A stretch of 64,000 bases of DNA from Monilinia fructicola (Eukaryota > Ascomycota > Leotiomycetes > Helotiales > Sclerotiniaceae), in NCBI GenBank assembly GCA_008692225.1, contig VICG01000009.1, forward strand, positions 558,001 through 622,000, in the 5' to 3' direction. Below are positions 1 to 10,925 of the stretch, in pieces; position 1 is the stretch's first letter; the number at the start of each line of letters is the position of its first letter. A model generated the notes under the pieces. That model saw only the letters and a list, made by a program, of their open reading frames with translations, had not been told where the DNA came from and did no database searches. Made by a program: the position numbers and the translations under genes.

Positions 1-997
1 AATCAAAGTTGGCACAAGGATTGGAGTTCTCGCTGAATCTGGAGATGATTTGAGCTCGTTAGAAATACCAGCTGAAGAGAATGCTGCCCCGCCATCACAA
101 AAAGAACAGAATTCAAAGCCAGATCCCGCAAAGTCCTCTCAATCACAGGCTGAAGCTCCACCTACCTCAAATCACTCCGCGAAGACTGCTGCGCCTGCGA
201 AGAAATCGCCTGGAAAGGCAAAGAAACAAACATATCCTCTCCTTCCTTCAGTCGAACACTTGATTCACGAGCGTGGTTTGGACGCATCTGATATTGACAA
301 GATGACACCTAGTGGACCAAACAACCGATTATTGAAAGGTGATGTCCTGGCATATTTGGGCTCAATATCTCCCTCATATCCTACTGAACTTTCGCAAAAA
401 ATCGCAAAACTCTCCCACCTCGATCTCAGCAATATCAAGATCGCTCCTCCTAAGGTATCTACACCCGCCAAGAAGGATACACCAGCTCCAAAACCAATCA
501 CATTTCACCGTGTTGCCCACACAATCTCCATGAAAGCAGCTGTCGAAGTTCAACAGAGGATACAGTCTACACTTGGTGTATACATACCTCTCTCGACGTT
601 CATCGAGCGTGCAGCAGATATCGCGAACGATGACCTCCCTCGTCCAAAGAACTACAAGCCAACATCCGACGAACTCTTTGACTCCGTCCTCGGACTCGAC
701 AAAGTTTCTGCGGTGAATGGTGTCAGAGGCAACTTCTTACCCGAGAGTAACGCTTCATTACGCCAAAAGGCTCAGGCTTCACAATTGTCGAAGCAGAAAA
801 ATAATATCGATATCTATGATCTCTTAGCAGGCGTAACAAGAGCGGCACCAGTTAAGCGCTCCGTCCCAAAACCTGAGCCTGTCGCAGAAGATGATTTTTC
901 CGTAAATGTCCCGGAAACTGATCTGGAGGCTGCATCAATTTTTATGCAAAGATTCAAGCTTGTCTTGGAAAAGGAGCCCGGGAGGTTGATTCTGTAA
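1..997 (+). CDS. PDX1: Pyruvate dehydrogenase complex protein X (E3-binding protein), 3' part
   Basis: The reading frame is open from base 2 to the stop at 995-997, so the 5' end lies outside the window. The first visible residues (KVGTRIGVLAE) match the end of a lipoyl domain. A long Pro/Ala/Lys-rich linker follows, then a peripheral subunit-binding domain beginning PSVEHLIHERGLDASDI and ending near GDVLAYLG. The C-terminal part lacks the catalytic HxxxD of E2 acetyltransferases. This order fits Pdx1, the mitochondrial protein that docks dihydrolipoyl dehydrogenase (E3) onto the E2 core of the pyruvate dehydrogenase complex. E2 itself shares the lipoyl and binding domains, but the short non-E2 tail argues against it. 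The frame is intact. The gene ends only about 300 bp before the AT-rich repeat island. Confidence 0.85.
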   Translation, partial: IKVGTRIGVLAESGDDLSSLEIPAEENAAPPSQKEQNSKPDPAKSSQSQAEAPPTSNHSAKTAAPAKKSPGKAKKQTYPLLPSVEHLIHERGLDASDIDKMTPSGPNNRLLKGDVLAYLGSISPSYPTELSQKIAKLSHLDLSNIKIAPPKVSTPAKKDTPAPKPITFHRVAHTISMKAAVEVQQRIQSTLGVYIPLSTFIERAADIANDDLPRPKNYKPTSDELFDSVLGLDKVSAVNGVRGNFLPESNASLRQKAQASQLSKQKNNIDIYDLLAGVTRAAPVKRSVPKPEPVAEDDFSVNVPETDLEAASIFMQRFKLVLEKEPGRLIL

Positions 998-1611
998 AAC
1001 ATGTGCGTGTGTAGTATACCTAGCTAGATGGCGAATAAATTGATGATACCATGAAGGGACTTTCATTTGCCAATCTCCTTTCCGTATGTATGTATGCGGA
1101 AGTGTCGGAAATTTCCGTATGTATTCAAGAACTCTTAATGCACGCTACTTTCGGAAAAGTGTCTTTCCATTAATGAAATATCCGCATGGTGTGGAAGTGC
1201 TGCTATTAATGCTTGACGTGAATTATCAAGAAGTAGCCTTCCATTTGCGCATGATATGGAAGTACTCCCATCGATAATTATATAATATAAAGTACGCAAC
1301 CGCTAAACAATGTATGGTATGTCTAAAATTTATAATTAAATTTTGTTCTAATTATATATTTTATTTTAATATAAAAGGAATTTTAAGTATTAAAATTATT
1401 TTATAATATAAAGTTTTAAATTATTAGTATATTTATTATATAAAGAATATTTTAAAAATAATATTTATAATATTATATAAAGTATTTATTTAATAAAATA
1501 TTTCTTATAAAAAAGAAATTATCTTAATAAAGAAGTAAATAAACTTTTATTATAAATATAAATTTTATCTCTATTTAAAGAAATGATATTTTTTAAACTT
1601 ATTTTAAAATT

Positions 1612-2125
1612 ATTACGATTATATACTAATATAAGTTAATAGAGATTAAATAATTAAGATAAGAAAGCTAAAAATAGAAAAAATATTTAATAGATCTCTT
1701 TTATATATAATATTACTTAGTTTAAGCTAATTTTAAACTAAGGTAAGTATAATAAGATATTACGTATTACGATTATATACTAGAGCGAATTAATAGAGGT
1801 TAATTAATTTAAATAAAAAAGCTAAAAAGAGATAAGAGATTTTTAAAAGATCTCTTTTATATATAATATCGCTTGATTTAAAGATTAAACTAAGGTAAGC
1901 GTATATTACGTGCTTAAATACGTAATATTCGTTATAAAAATAATATTTAGAATATATATTAAAAACCTAGATATTATTACGATTATATACTAGAGTAAGT
2001 TAATAGAGGTTGATTAACTAGAATAAGAAAGCTAATAAGGGAAGAGATCTTTTTATATATAGTATCGCTTAGCGTGATGAGATATCACGTGCCTTGGGCA
2101 CGTGATATTCGTCACAGATTCCTCG
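1612..2125 (-). repeat. Three degraded LTR-like repeats in tandem
   Basis: Three related blocks start at 1612, 1766 and 1976, each with ATTACGATTATATACTA followed by a GTTAATAGAGATT/GGTT-like stretch, an A-rich AAGCTAA, and AGATCTCTTTTATATATA. The third block is the least decayed and ends with a 12-bp inverted repeat around 3 bp (2082-2108), then TTCGTCACAG. Read on the minus strand it starts TGTGACGAATATCACGTG, carries a TATATATA box and looks like a solo LTR beginning with TG. The second block shows the same palindrome with C-to-T and G-to-A changes (ATATTACGTGC), and the first is truncated. LTR identity is inferred from this layout; no retrotransposon proteins are readable. Confidence 0.55.
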
Positions 2126-2300
2126 ATATACGAGACTTTTATTCTAAGTTTAGTAATTTTTTAATAAGGGAACGGGATTTTTTAACTTTAAGAGATTATA
2201 AAATAAATTATTATAAATCTCGTATAAAATTAAAGATTCTATTAATTATTATATAAATTTTAATAGAGAATAATCTAAGTAATAATTTATTATTGACAAG

Positions 2301-2474
2301 AAACGTATATCGTGGTAAAAGCTAATCTATATTAAACTGTTTAATACTATCTACTTATAGCTAAGCCTATGCTATCCGCTCCTATCAACAATATTAGCAA
2401 CGTTAACCATATCGTCCTTACCAATACACCAAGGGTATCGGCTCTAAGGCCGACTCCTTCCGTGTCGATCGTGA
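2301..2474 (+). repeat. 174-bp dispersed repeat, less mutated copy
   Basis: Aligns without gaps to 5842-6015 in the same orientation. By hand count there are about 38 differences, all transitions. In about 35 of them this copy keeps C or G where the other has T or A. It is followed by unusually GC-rich sequence (2475-2545), which suggests this copy largely escaped mutation. On the minus strand, both copies run from a GACATAG/GACACGG-like start into GGAGTC, as LTR ends can, but LTR status is not proven. Confidence 0.75.
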
Positions 2475-4125
2475 CAGCCCCCCTGTGGGACCTGTGGTCT
2501 TTGGTATCCCACGCTAGTGGGTAACGCTTGCTGTTTCTGGTAATCAACTCCTTATTAATGAGGGATATACGCAAATCTTTTGTAATTAGGTTAATTATAA
2601 TTATTATTTTAACGTTAAGTTATTTAATTGTCTTTTTTATAATCATTACAGATTTCTTGTTAATCTTTATTTTTTATAAAAAATCTATCTACAAAAGTTT
2701 AGAATATCAATTCTAAATCATTAACTTATTTTAAAAAACTTAATTAATTATATCTTTAATTAAAAACATTTAATGTACAATTAAAAATCCGATATTAAAT
2801 TATTCTAAATTATTATAAAACTAATTATATTTTAAGAACATTTTAGTTACTTTTACATTTTGTAATATTATATTAGAAAAGCTTTTAATAAAATAATTTT
2901 CCTATAAATCTTTAATCTAATATTTATTCTTTAACAAATTTTACATTACAATCCTTAGATATATTCGAAACCGTTTTTTTAAAATATTATAAAACGTAAT
3001 TATTATTATTATTATTATTAATGTATATTCAATATCTATTAATTCTATAGTATGCTATATATAAGCAATACTTTAAAAACAATTAAAGAAGATTTTTATA
3101 ATTATTATATTATTATTTATTAATACTAAATATTTTAATTAAAATATAAAAGTATATATCTTTGTATATATTATTATTTTTTCTATTATTATTACTTTTA
3201 TATTTTATATATTTTTTATTAAAGGGTTAAAATATTCTATATTATTTATTTTTAATATTGTATTATATAATTGTATTTAATTATTTTATGGATTTAAGGA
3301 TTTTACAATTAGTAATTAAGCTTAGATTTAACTTGTAATTACAATTATTAATTGTTTTAGTTATATTACTAAAAAACTTAGATTTATATATAATTTATTA
3401 TTCTATTTATAATTATTAGGCTTATTATTATTTTGATTTTTTTATATTAATAATTAATTATTAAACATTTAGAATTTTATATTAATATTGTTTACTATTC
3501 TATTAATTATAAATTTTTGTTTTGTTTTTTAATATTATTTGTTTTTTAATAATATATTTAACAATATTTGTTTTAATATTATATATAGGATTGCTAATGT
3601 ATCTATTTTATTTTATTCTATAATTTTAGTAAATAATAATTTAAGTATTTATATAGGTATTAATTTTTGTATAAGGTTTAAAAATTATAATAATATTATT
3701 TTGTTTTTTTGTAATCGATTTAATATTTGCTATAATATTATTAATATTGTATTAGTATTTTTTATAATTAAAGTTTTAATTAATATTAGTATTCTTAAAA
3801 TTTAAGTTCTTATTTAATTTTGCTAAATATATCCTTAAAGTTCTTATTCTTTGCTTTTAAACTTAGTTTTGTATTAAATTTACCCTGCTTTTTTTAATAT
3901 ATTTAATGGATTCGAAGAATCTTAGTTCATCAATTTGTTGTGTCATGTGATTATTATACTTGTACTATAGGAGGTTCAAAATGCAAAAATATGAACCTTA
4001 AATCCTTAGCGGCGCGTGTAATTGATCATAAGTATTCCGCGAAAATTTTAATTGGTCGAATATTAATAAACAAAAAACCTTAATTTTTGAATGCCGACTT
4101 TCCGTTCTGCTTTCAGAGCTTAATT

Positions 4126-4268
4126 ATTCCGACCATTTTGGCCATTTCGAAGGTGGTCAACCATTCCGGCCATTTCATTCCGGCCATTCCATTTCGGCCC
4201 ATTTCATTTCGGTCATTCCATTCCGATCATTCCATTCCGGCTATTTCATATAGGCCTATTTTATTTCG
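4126..4268 (+). repeat. CATTCC-type minisatellite
   Basis: Imperfect tandem repeat of units such as CATTCCATTCCGGC and CATTTCATTTCGGC. It is markedly more GC-rich than its surroundings and directly abuts the AATAAAT microsatellite. Apparent short reading frames here are only the repeat translated. Confidence 0.7.
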
Positions 4269-4390
4269 AAATAATAAATAATAAATAATAAATAATAAAA
4301 TAATAAATAATAAATAATAATAATAAATAATAAATAATAAATAATAAATAATAAATAATAAAAATAATAAATAATAAATAATAAATAATT
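4269..4390 (+). repeat. (AATAAAT)n microsatellite
   Basis: Heptanucleotide AATAAAT repeated with occasional slips for about 120 bp. It is inverted relative to the TTATTTA/TTATTCA block at 4971-5180. Confidence 0.9.
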
Positions 4391-4756
4391 AATAAAAAAA
4401 GCTAAGTATAATTTATATATAATTAAGAATATATTAAGAAATTTATAAAAATTATAAAGCTTTTTTATAAAACCTAAATTTTAAATTAAATAGAAAAAGA
4501 TTTAAAAATTAAATAAAATAAAAAGAATTATATAAAAAAATACATTAAGAAGAATAATATTAAAAATATATTAAAAAAAGATAAAATGAGATATAGAAAG
4601 AAAAAAAGATATAAAAAAATAATATATTTAATATAGAATATAATTAACTAAGATATATATTTATAATATAAGAGTATTATATTAGAATTAAAGAAGTAGA
4701 AAATAAATATATAATAATAAAGGATTTTAAAAATAATTTCTTTCTTAAATTTTAAT

Positions 4757-4970
<214 letters not shown>

Positions 4971-5180
4971 TTATTATTATTTATTATTTATTATTTATTA
5001 TTTATTATTTATTATTATTATTTATTTTTTATTATTTATTATTTATTATTTATTATTCATTATTTATTATTCATTATTCATTATTCATTATTCATTATTC
5101 ATTATTTATTATTCATTATTCATTATTCATTATTTATTATTTATTATTATTTATTATTTATTATTATTATTATTATTATC
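4971..5180 (+). repeat. (TTATTTA/TTATTCA)n microsatellite
   Basis: Heptanucleotide repeat with TTATTCA variants interspersed. It is the reverse complement of the AATAAAT block 600 bp upstream and runs up to the inverted-repeat element at 5183. Confidence 0.9.
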
Positions 5181-5182
5181 AA

Positions 5183-5341
5183 TACTAGCACTCGCGGAAA
5201 ATAAATTTTTAGATTATGAATTCGTAGAATTTTATCAGCCTCGAACGAAGTGAGGATTGGGGGCTTGGGGGCTAGCCCCCATTAAGTAATAAAATTCGAA
5301 GAATCCATAGTCTGGAAATTCATTTTCCGCGAGTGCTAGTA
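5183..5341. mobile_element. 159-bp MITE-like element with terminal inverted repeats
   Basis: The terminal 20 bp are perfect inverted repeats (TACTAGCACTCGCGGAAAAT at 5183-5202; its complement at 5322-5341). Similarity continues inward for about 50 bp with mostly transition mismatches. The ends begin and finish with TA, which would fit a TA target duplication as in Tc1/mariner-derived elements. The centre holds a 14-bp perfect palindrome, GGGGGCTAGCCCCC (5267-5280), next to a G-rich run. There is no coding capacity, so it would be non-autonomous. It sits directly after the AT microsatellite. Confidence 0.75.
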
Positions 5342-5841
5342 CTATTCCAAAAATTAGCAAATTTGTTAAATAATTTTTGATTTTTTTTGAAAAACGTTTA
5401 TTATTAATTAGAATATTAATTTATTAATAGTTTAATCTTATAAAAAATGTATTTTTATAATAATCTTTAATTTTATTTATCTTGCTTTTTTAATATTATT
5501 AGCATTATATGATTTTTTGTTTATATAGATATTATATATATATTTAATAATATCTTATAATTTATAAGGAAAATATTTATAAAACTAATATTCTATTTTA
5601 AAAAAAGCCTGAAATTGTTATACTCTTATAACAAATTCTAAATTCATTAAAAGTTTGAAAAAGATATAAATTAAAAAAGAAAAGAGAAAAAAAAGTGTAA
5701 GTTGTTTTAAGGTTTTAATACTATTAAAAGCTAATTATTTATATACTATAGAATAATGATTAACTTTATTTAATTATTATTATTTTAAATATAATAATAT
5801 AAAATGGTTTGTTTTTTTAGGATTTGTTACTATATAGCAAA

Positions 5842-6015
5842 AAACATATATTATAGTAAAAGTTGATTTATATTAAACTATTTAATACTATTTATTTATA
5901 GCTAAACTTATACTATTCGTTTTTATTAATAACATTAGTAATGTTAACTATATCGTTCTTATTAATATATTAAGGGTATTAGCTTTAAAGCTGACTCCTT
6001 CTATGTCGGTTGTGA
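5842..6015 (+). repeat. 174-bp dispersed repeat, heavily mutated copy
   Basis: Direct, ungapped copy of 2301-2474 in which most C/G positions have become T/A. The two copies lie 3.5 kb apart in the same orientation, so they could be the two LTRs of one decayed element or independent insertions. No coding remnant between them decides this. Confidence 0.75.
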
Positions 6016-6300
6016 TATGACCGTTACAATTATATAATTTTTTTAAAAATTTATTAGAGGTTATAAAAATATAATTAAGTTTAATTATATAATTTTATTA
6101 ATACCTTATTATCTAATCTAAATATATAAGAATCTTAAATATAAGAGTTTTTAAATAGTTAAATTTTTCGATTTCTTATAACTAGATTCTATTATATTAT
6201 AGAGTATTAATTTAATAGAATGTTTATTATATAAAATTAATTCTTTTAATAAAAACAGTTGAAAATTTACTACTAATATAATTTTCTTTTAAAGTAATAG

Positions 6301-6805
6301 AAGCATCGTATTAGAAGGAAACTAGCGTCAAATGGAGTCTCATATCCACTCAACTCTTCCTCCCGGTGAGCCCAATGTGCTTCCTAGAATATTGAGCGGT
6401 GCAGTGGGAAAAGAGAAACGTGGAAAGCAATAAATACTTCAAGAAGCAATCAACCTTTATTGCACGATAAGTTTGCTCTAGGCGTGTCTGGATAACTTCA
6501 TTCTCAATGAGCATTGTTGTTGATTGTTTCTTTTGTGTAAAATTTCAGACCGTGACACAGTTTCTATGTACAACAAGGCCTAACATCTTATTGGTCCTCC
6601 CTAGCCTTCCATGTCCAATTGTCCCCTCAGGCTAGCGAAATGCATCACAAATATATAACCCACCTCGAAAGTTACAGCCTCTCCACGCAACATAATCCAA
6701 AATACCATCATCATCATCATCATCATCATCAATCTAATCTAATATCATAACATCATGTTCAGCTCGTCATGATTCTGTGGTCAGTCAATCAATCGTATCC
6801 AAGCA
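6301..6805. other. Intergenic, upstream of PXA-domain gene
   Basis: Base composition returns to normal after about 6300. A CAT/ATC trinucleotide run lies at about 6707-6731, shortly before the predicted start codon. No gene is seen. Confidence 0.6.
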
Positions 6806-9607
6806 ATGGCAGGCGTACCCGTGCGCACACCTTTTCAGCCTCGCTCTAAAGCTCATACAACTGCAAACACTACCGCTGCTATCTCTCCACAGACGATAGC
6901 AACAGCAAACTCACCAATTCGACCTAACACCCCAGCCGCTACTTCCATCAACCGGAACCACTCTACAGATACCATCTCGGATAGGTCTACATTGCTGTTC
7001 ATACGTCGCACATTATGCTCACACCTGAGTGAAAAGGGTCGTAGTTCCCCGGCTCCAATTGATGAGATACTTCCCCCGTTGACAAGTAGTAACGAGGTCG
7101 ATCTGGAATTGTACGCATTCATAGCGATTATAATAAGGGAATTTGTGCATACCTGGTATGCAAAGATTACACCGGATCAAGTATTTGTGGAGGAGGTGGT
7201 GAAGATTATTGCGCATTGTACCAGAGCTTTGGAACAACGGTTAAGGAAGGTGGACTTGGAGAGCTTGTTATTTGAAGAACTACCTGACTTGTTGGACACA
7301 CATGTTAAAAGTATAGCTACCTTATGAGATACATTAAGTGACAAATGCTAATGAACTGCGAAAAGTATATAGAGCATCGCACTACCCTCTACATCCAGAG
7401 CCAATTTCGGTGAACCCGCGACAAGTATACCATTCGCTATGGCCCTTTGCGCCATTATCTCCAGTCCCGCTCGATGAAGATCCTGATACAATCAAGGGAC
7501 AATCTAATAATGAAGCTGCGTATAGGCAGTTAATTGTTCATGGCCTTTTAGCCGTTCTACTGCCCACGGAAGATCTCGAAAATGATTGTTTGACATCCCT
7601 GATTGGGCAAATATTTTCGGAGATGATATTGGGCAATGGCATTGGAGGTAAGGCATGCGAACCGTGGGCTCTTATGGGAAGGTATCATGAAGATTGCAGA
7701 AGCAATACAAGCCCGATTACCGAAATCTAAAGCAGAAGTCCAAGTTGACAGGTCAAATCCCGAATTACCAGGTCGAGCTTATTGGATATCAAAGCCATTG
7801 GTATGAAAACTTCGAATTTTGGCAAATCGATGCAGAAAACCTTTTGGCTAGTTCTTCAGTGTTTGTTTCTGGCGTTCGCCGCGGTCCGGATTATAATAAT
7901 TGCTGTTGCAACTTCATCCTCATTACCGTCTCGTATTCCTCCCACAAGGAAACCCACTGGCCTATCGTTGCCGAACGAGGATTCGGAACCGCCGATGAAC
8001 CTACCTTGGACTCGAGCTCAACCACTCAAGCGGCCGATTCTCAATATGAAGTTGTGGTCATGCGTCTCTACTTTGCTGGATATGGATACTCGCATGCCAT
8101 GGCTGAGCGCCACATTATCTCTTCTTCAATGGGGTACAATTACCGGTCCTGGAAAAATTGGAGATACAGATGGTATGATTGACAAGTAAGTCTATGATTG
8201 ATCATTTTTCATTTCGTCCCGAAGTTCCAGAACCCATTATCGGCGTCTATCAGCCCATCTATACATCACACCGCATGAAATTTCGGTCACTGGATCAGAA
8301 ACGTTCCAGTTAACTTACAGAAACGAAATCGTTTAACAATGGCTGTTCAGCATCAGGGGTTAGTTCCCGTTATCGGTATGCGTGACAAGGGCCTGCAGAA
8401 TACCGAATGAGGAGTCTCCTCAGATGCCTAGCCGTCAGCCACTAGAACGCAATGTAACCTCAATGATGGATTGATAATTTCCTTCAAGAAATGGTGTACA
8501 CTCGCATCATGCGGTCATATCCTCAAATCCAATCATCCTTCGGACCTGTATCATTTGTATCCAACTAACCTTTCCCCTTGCCCGTATTGAATTGCCCTTT
8601 TCATCCCTGTTATTACGTTTCGGAATGTGGTGCTTCGAATTTTGGTGCGTAAAAGGAGTCGTGCCGTACGATAGTCTTCCCTAAGCGCCCGGCTTAATAA
8701 CGACATAAACATCCTACTGCGCCTCGCATCAAGGTTGCGCATCTTTCCTCCCCACCAAAAAGCGTCCTCTAGTCCAGTCAATTGCCGCTTCCCGTTTTTG
8801 CAAACCTGGAAGATCTTCACTTTTTTCACATTTCTCTGCTTTGTGGCCCCCATCTAGATTATGGCCCAAGGAGTGCAAAATATCCGGTGACTTCGTTGCG
8901 AGTGTTTGATCCCCCAGCTCAAGTGGCCTGGCTGTTGAGAAAGGTCACCAATGTTACGCATTTCATCAATATCTTATCTCATACGATCTATCAAATTATT
9001 TACTGCGTTCCATTGCCATCCTTTTCATTCACCCATGTCACTACATCCCTTTTCTTTGATACCCAGTACCAACATAAACAACACCCTCAAGCCGACCTAC
9101 CTAATGTTTCAGCGACCGTAAATCCACAAGCTAACAAGCATTCATAGACTCCTATCTCACCAAATCCGCACCTATATTCTAGACCCCACCCTTCTGCCCC
9201 CCCTCCTCCGCACCCTCCGTCAATCCATCTTCCCCAATAATACACTCGCACCAGGTCGAATTCCTCCGACTCCTGCCGAAACAGTGCAAATACGACGACA
9301 ATGTGCACAGACTATATTAGGCTTGATACCAATAGGAGTGAGGGATATTTATTTTGGTCGTGCTTCTTTACACTCCGATATCAACAACCTTAGTATTAAT
9401 ATAGATGTTGATGTCGAAGCGAAAACAGCCCAATTCTCAAAGGATGAAAGACATATCCGAGAAGTCGAAGAGGTATTAAATGTGTTTGGGGATGTGTATT
9501 GTAATAAGCATTTGCTATATGGGGTTGTGGAAATCATCATCATGAGACTGATACCGGAGTTGGGGGAGAAGGGGGTGCAGGAGTTATTGGATGAGAGGTT
9601 GAATTAG
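6806..9607 (+). CDS. PXA (PX-associated) domain membrane protein, with frameshift
   Basis: Proposed exons are 6806-7310, 7366-7800, 7836-8185 and 9148-9607, giving about 582 aa once one extra base near 7674 is discounted. After a Ser/Thr-rich start come typical PXA-domain segments: LYAFIAIIIREFVHTWY, FEELPDLLDTHVKIYRASH, LIGQIFSEMILGN, and EPWAL joined to WEGIMKI across the frameshift. A hydrophobic segment (LVLQCLFLAFAAVRIIIIAVA) follows, and the C-terminal lobe contains ILDPTLLPPLLRTLRQSIFPNN. PXA proteins (Mdm1/SNX13 relatives) act at ER or endosomal membranes; no PX or RGS domain follows here. Two introns are odd: one would be only 35 nt, one 962 nt. The first and last exons and the domain assignment are solid; the middle splice sites are less so. 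Confidence 0.7.
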
Positions 9608-10925
9608 TTAGTTCTAAATGTGGGCTTTAGTTAAGCTCGTCTTTTGTTGAAGTTTAGATACCCATCCTTTATTCATGAAGATAAAATAGACTGTGTTACA
9701 TCATACACTTCACGACATTTTTCACCTGCGCATTAGGGCTTCACAAGTGATACAAAATTTTGCGATTTCAAATGTCCAGAAGTTGTAGCAGATCAACCAC
9801 CAATTTCATTACATTTGTATGTTTTGTTGTTTTGTATAGGTAATCGATGGCTAGCTTGAAATGTAAAAGAAAAATGAAAACGGTCGAGACCCATAAGACA
9901 TTTCATTTTTCCATCCATCCGTCCATCCATCCATGCATGTCCATTTTCTCATCAAATCCACTCATACAATCTCGTCTTATCTGATCGCCTCGTCTCATCT
10001 CATATAGGAGTATGAACGAACGATCTCCACCAACCAACGACTATATACCATGAACGAATGAAGAAGAAAGTTCTTAAATACAAAACCGCCCCATGAGAAG
10101 AACGATGAAGAAAAGTCGCAGGAGAAAGACGTCGAGGGGTTATATAGCGAAAACAAGCCGTACATACAATGTGGTGGTCTTCCGAGCGAGAAGCCAACAT
10201 CTCGGGGGCTCCGAGTTCTAAACCATTAGGTACCTAGAAGAGGGCAGACCCTGGATACCCATGCCTTGTCGGATTCCCTCGAGATATGCAAAAATATGAA
10301 AATACATGATAGTGAACAAAAAACCCCCCAAAGCCGAATATGAAAGGAAAACGTGCTGTTTGGGGTATAATGGAGGAGTTTCTCCAAGGCAAAGGGGGCA
10401 TAATAAGCGCATGGGGAATGAAAACCCTACGTAAGAGAAGGCCGAAAGGGATAACTAACCGCGAGAAAGCAAGCAGGTCGTACCAAGCTGATGATTTCGC
10501 GTGAGCGTTGAAGGTGTAAATAAGAAAAATCTTGAAACCGAGTAAGCTTGGTTGGGTATATAAAATTCATCCGAAAACATTTTCTGTGGTTTGGCTCCCT
10601 TCAAAACCACTGACCTTGGTCGCGCCAGTAAGCACATTGCATCCACTTTCTGATTGGGAAAAAGATCAAGGAACAGTGAGACAAAGTGACACAAGAGAGA
10701 TCGCTGCCTATAGTAAGAAGAAGAAGACGGGAGTTTATGTACAAGTTGTAAAGATGTGATGAAAATAACGCCGAGAAATGTTGACTTTGGAACCGTATAC
10801 TTGAAATGCGATGATGTACAAAGAGATAAAGCGAGCATAGAGAGGCTCTGATTCGATAGACGAGGTCTTCAGGTCTCCTAAAGAGCCTCTCCAGTAAAAT
10901 TGCAGGAGAGATGAGCAATCCACCA
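9608..10925. other. Intergenic between two convergent genes
   Basis: Contains the 3' ends of the PXA-domain gene and the HTH regulator. It has a CCAT repeat (about 9910-9945) and several short frames on both strands without codon structure or recognisable motifs. No gene is supported. Confidence 0.55.

Noticed and set aside
8551..8853. 100-codon minus-strand frame inside the long intron
   Set aside because: Basic, unstructured composition, no family resemblance; not enough for a nested gene.
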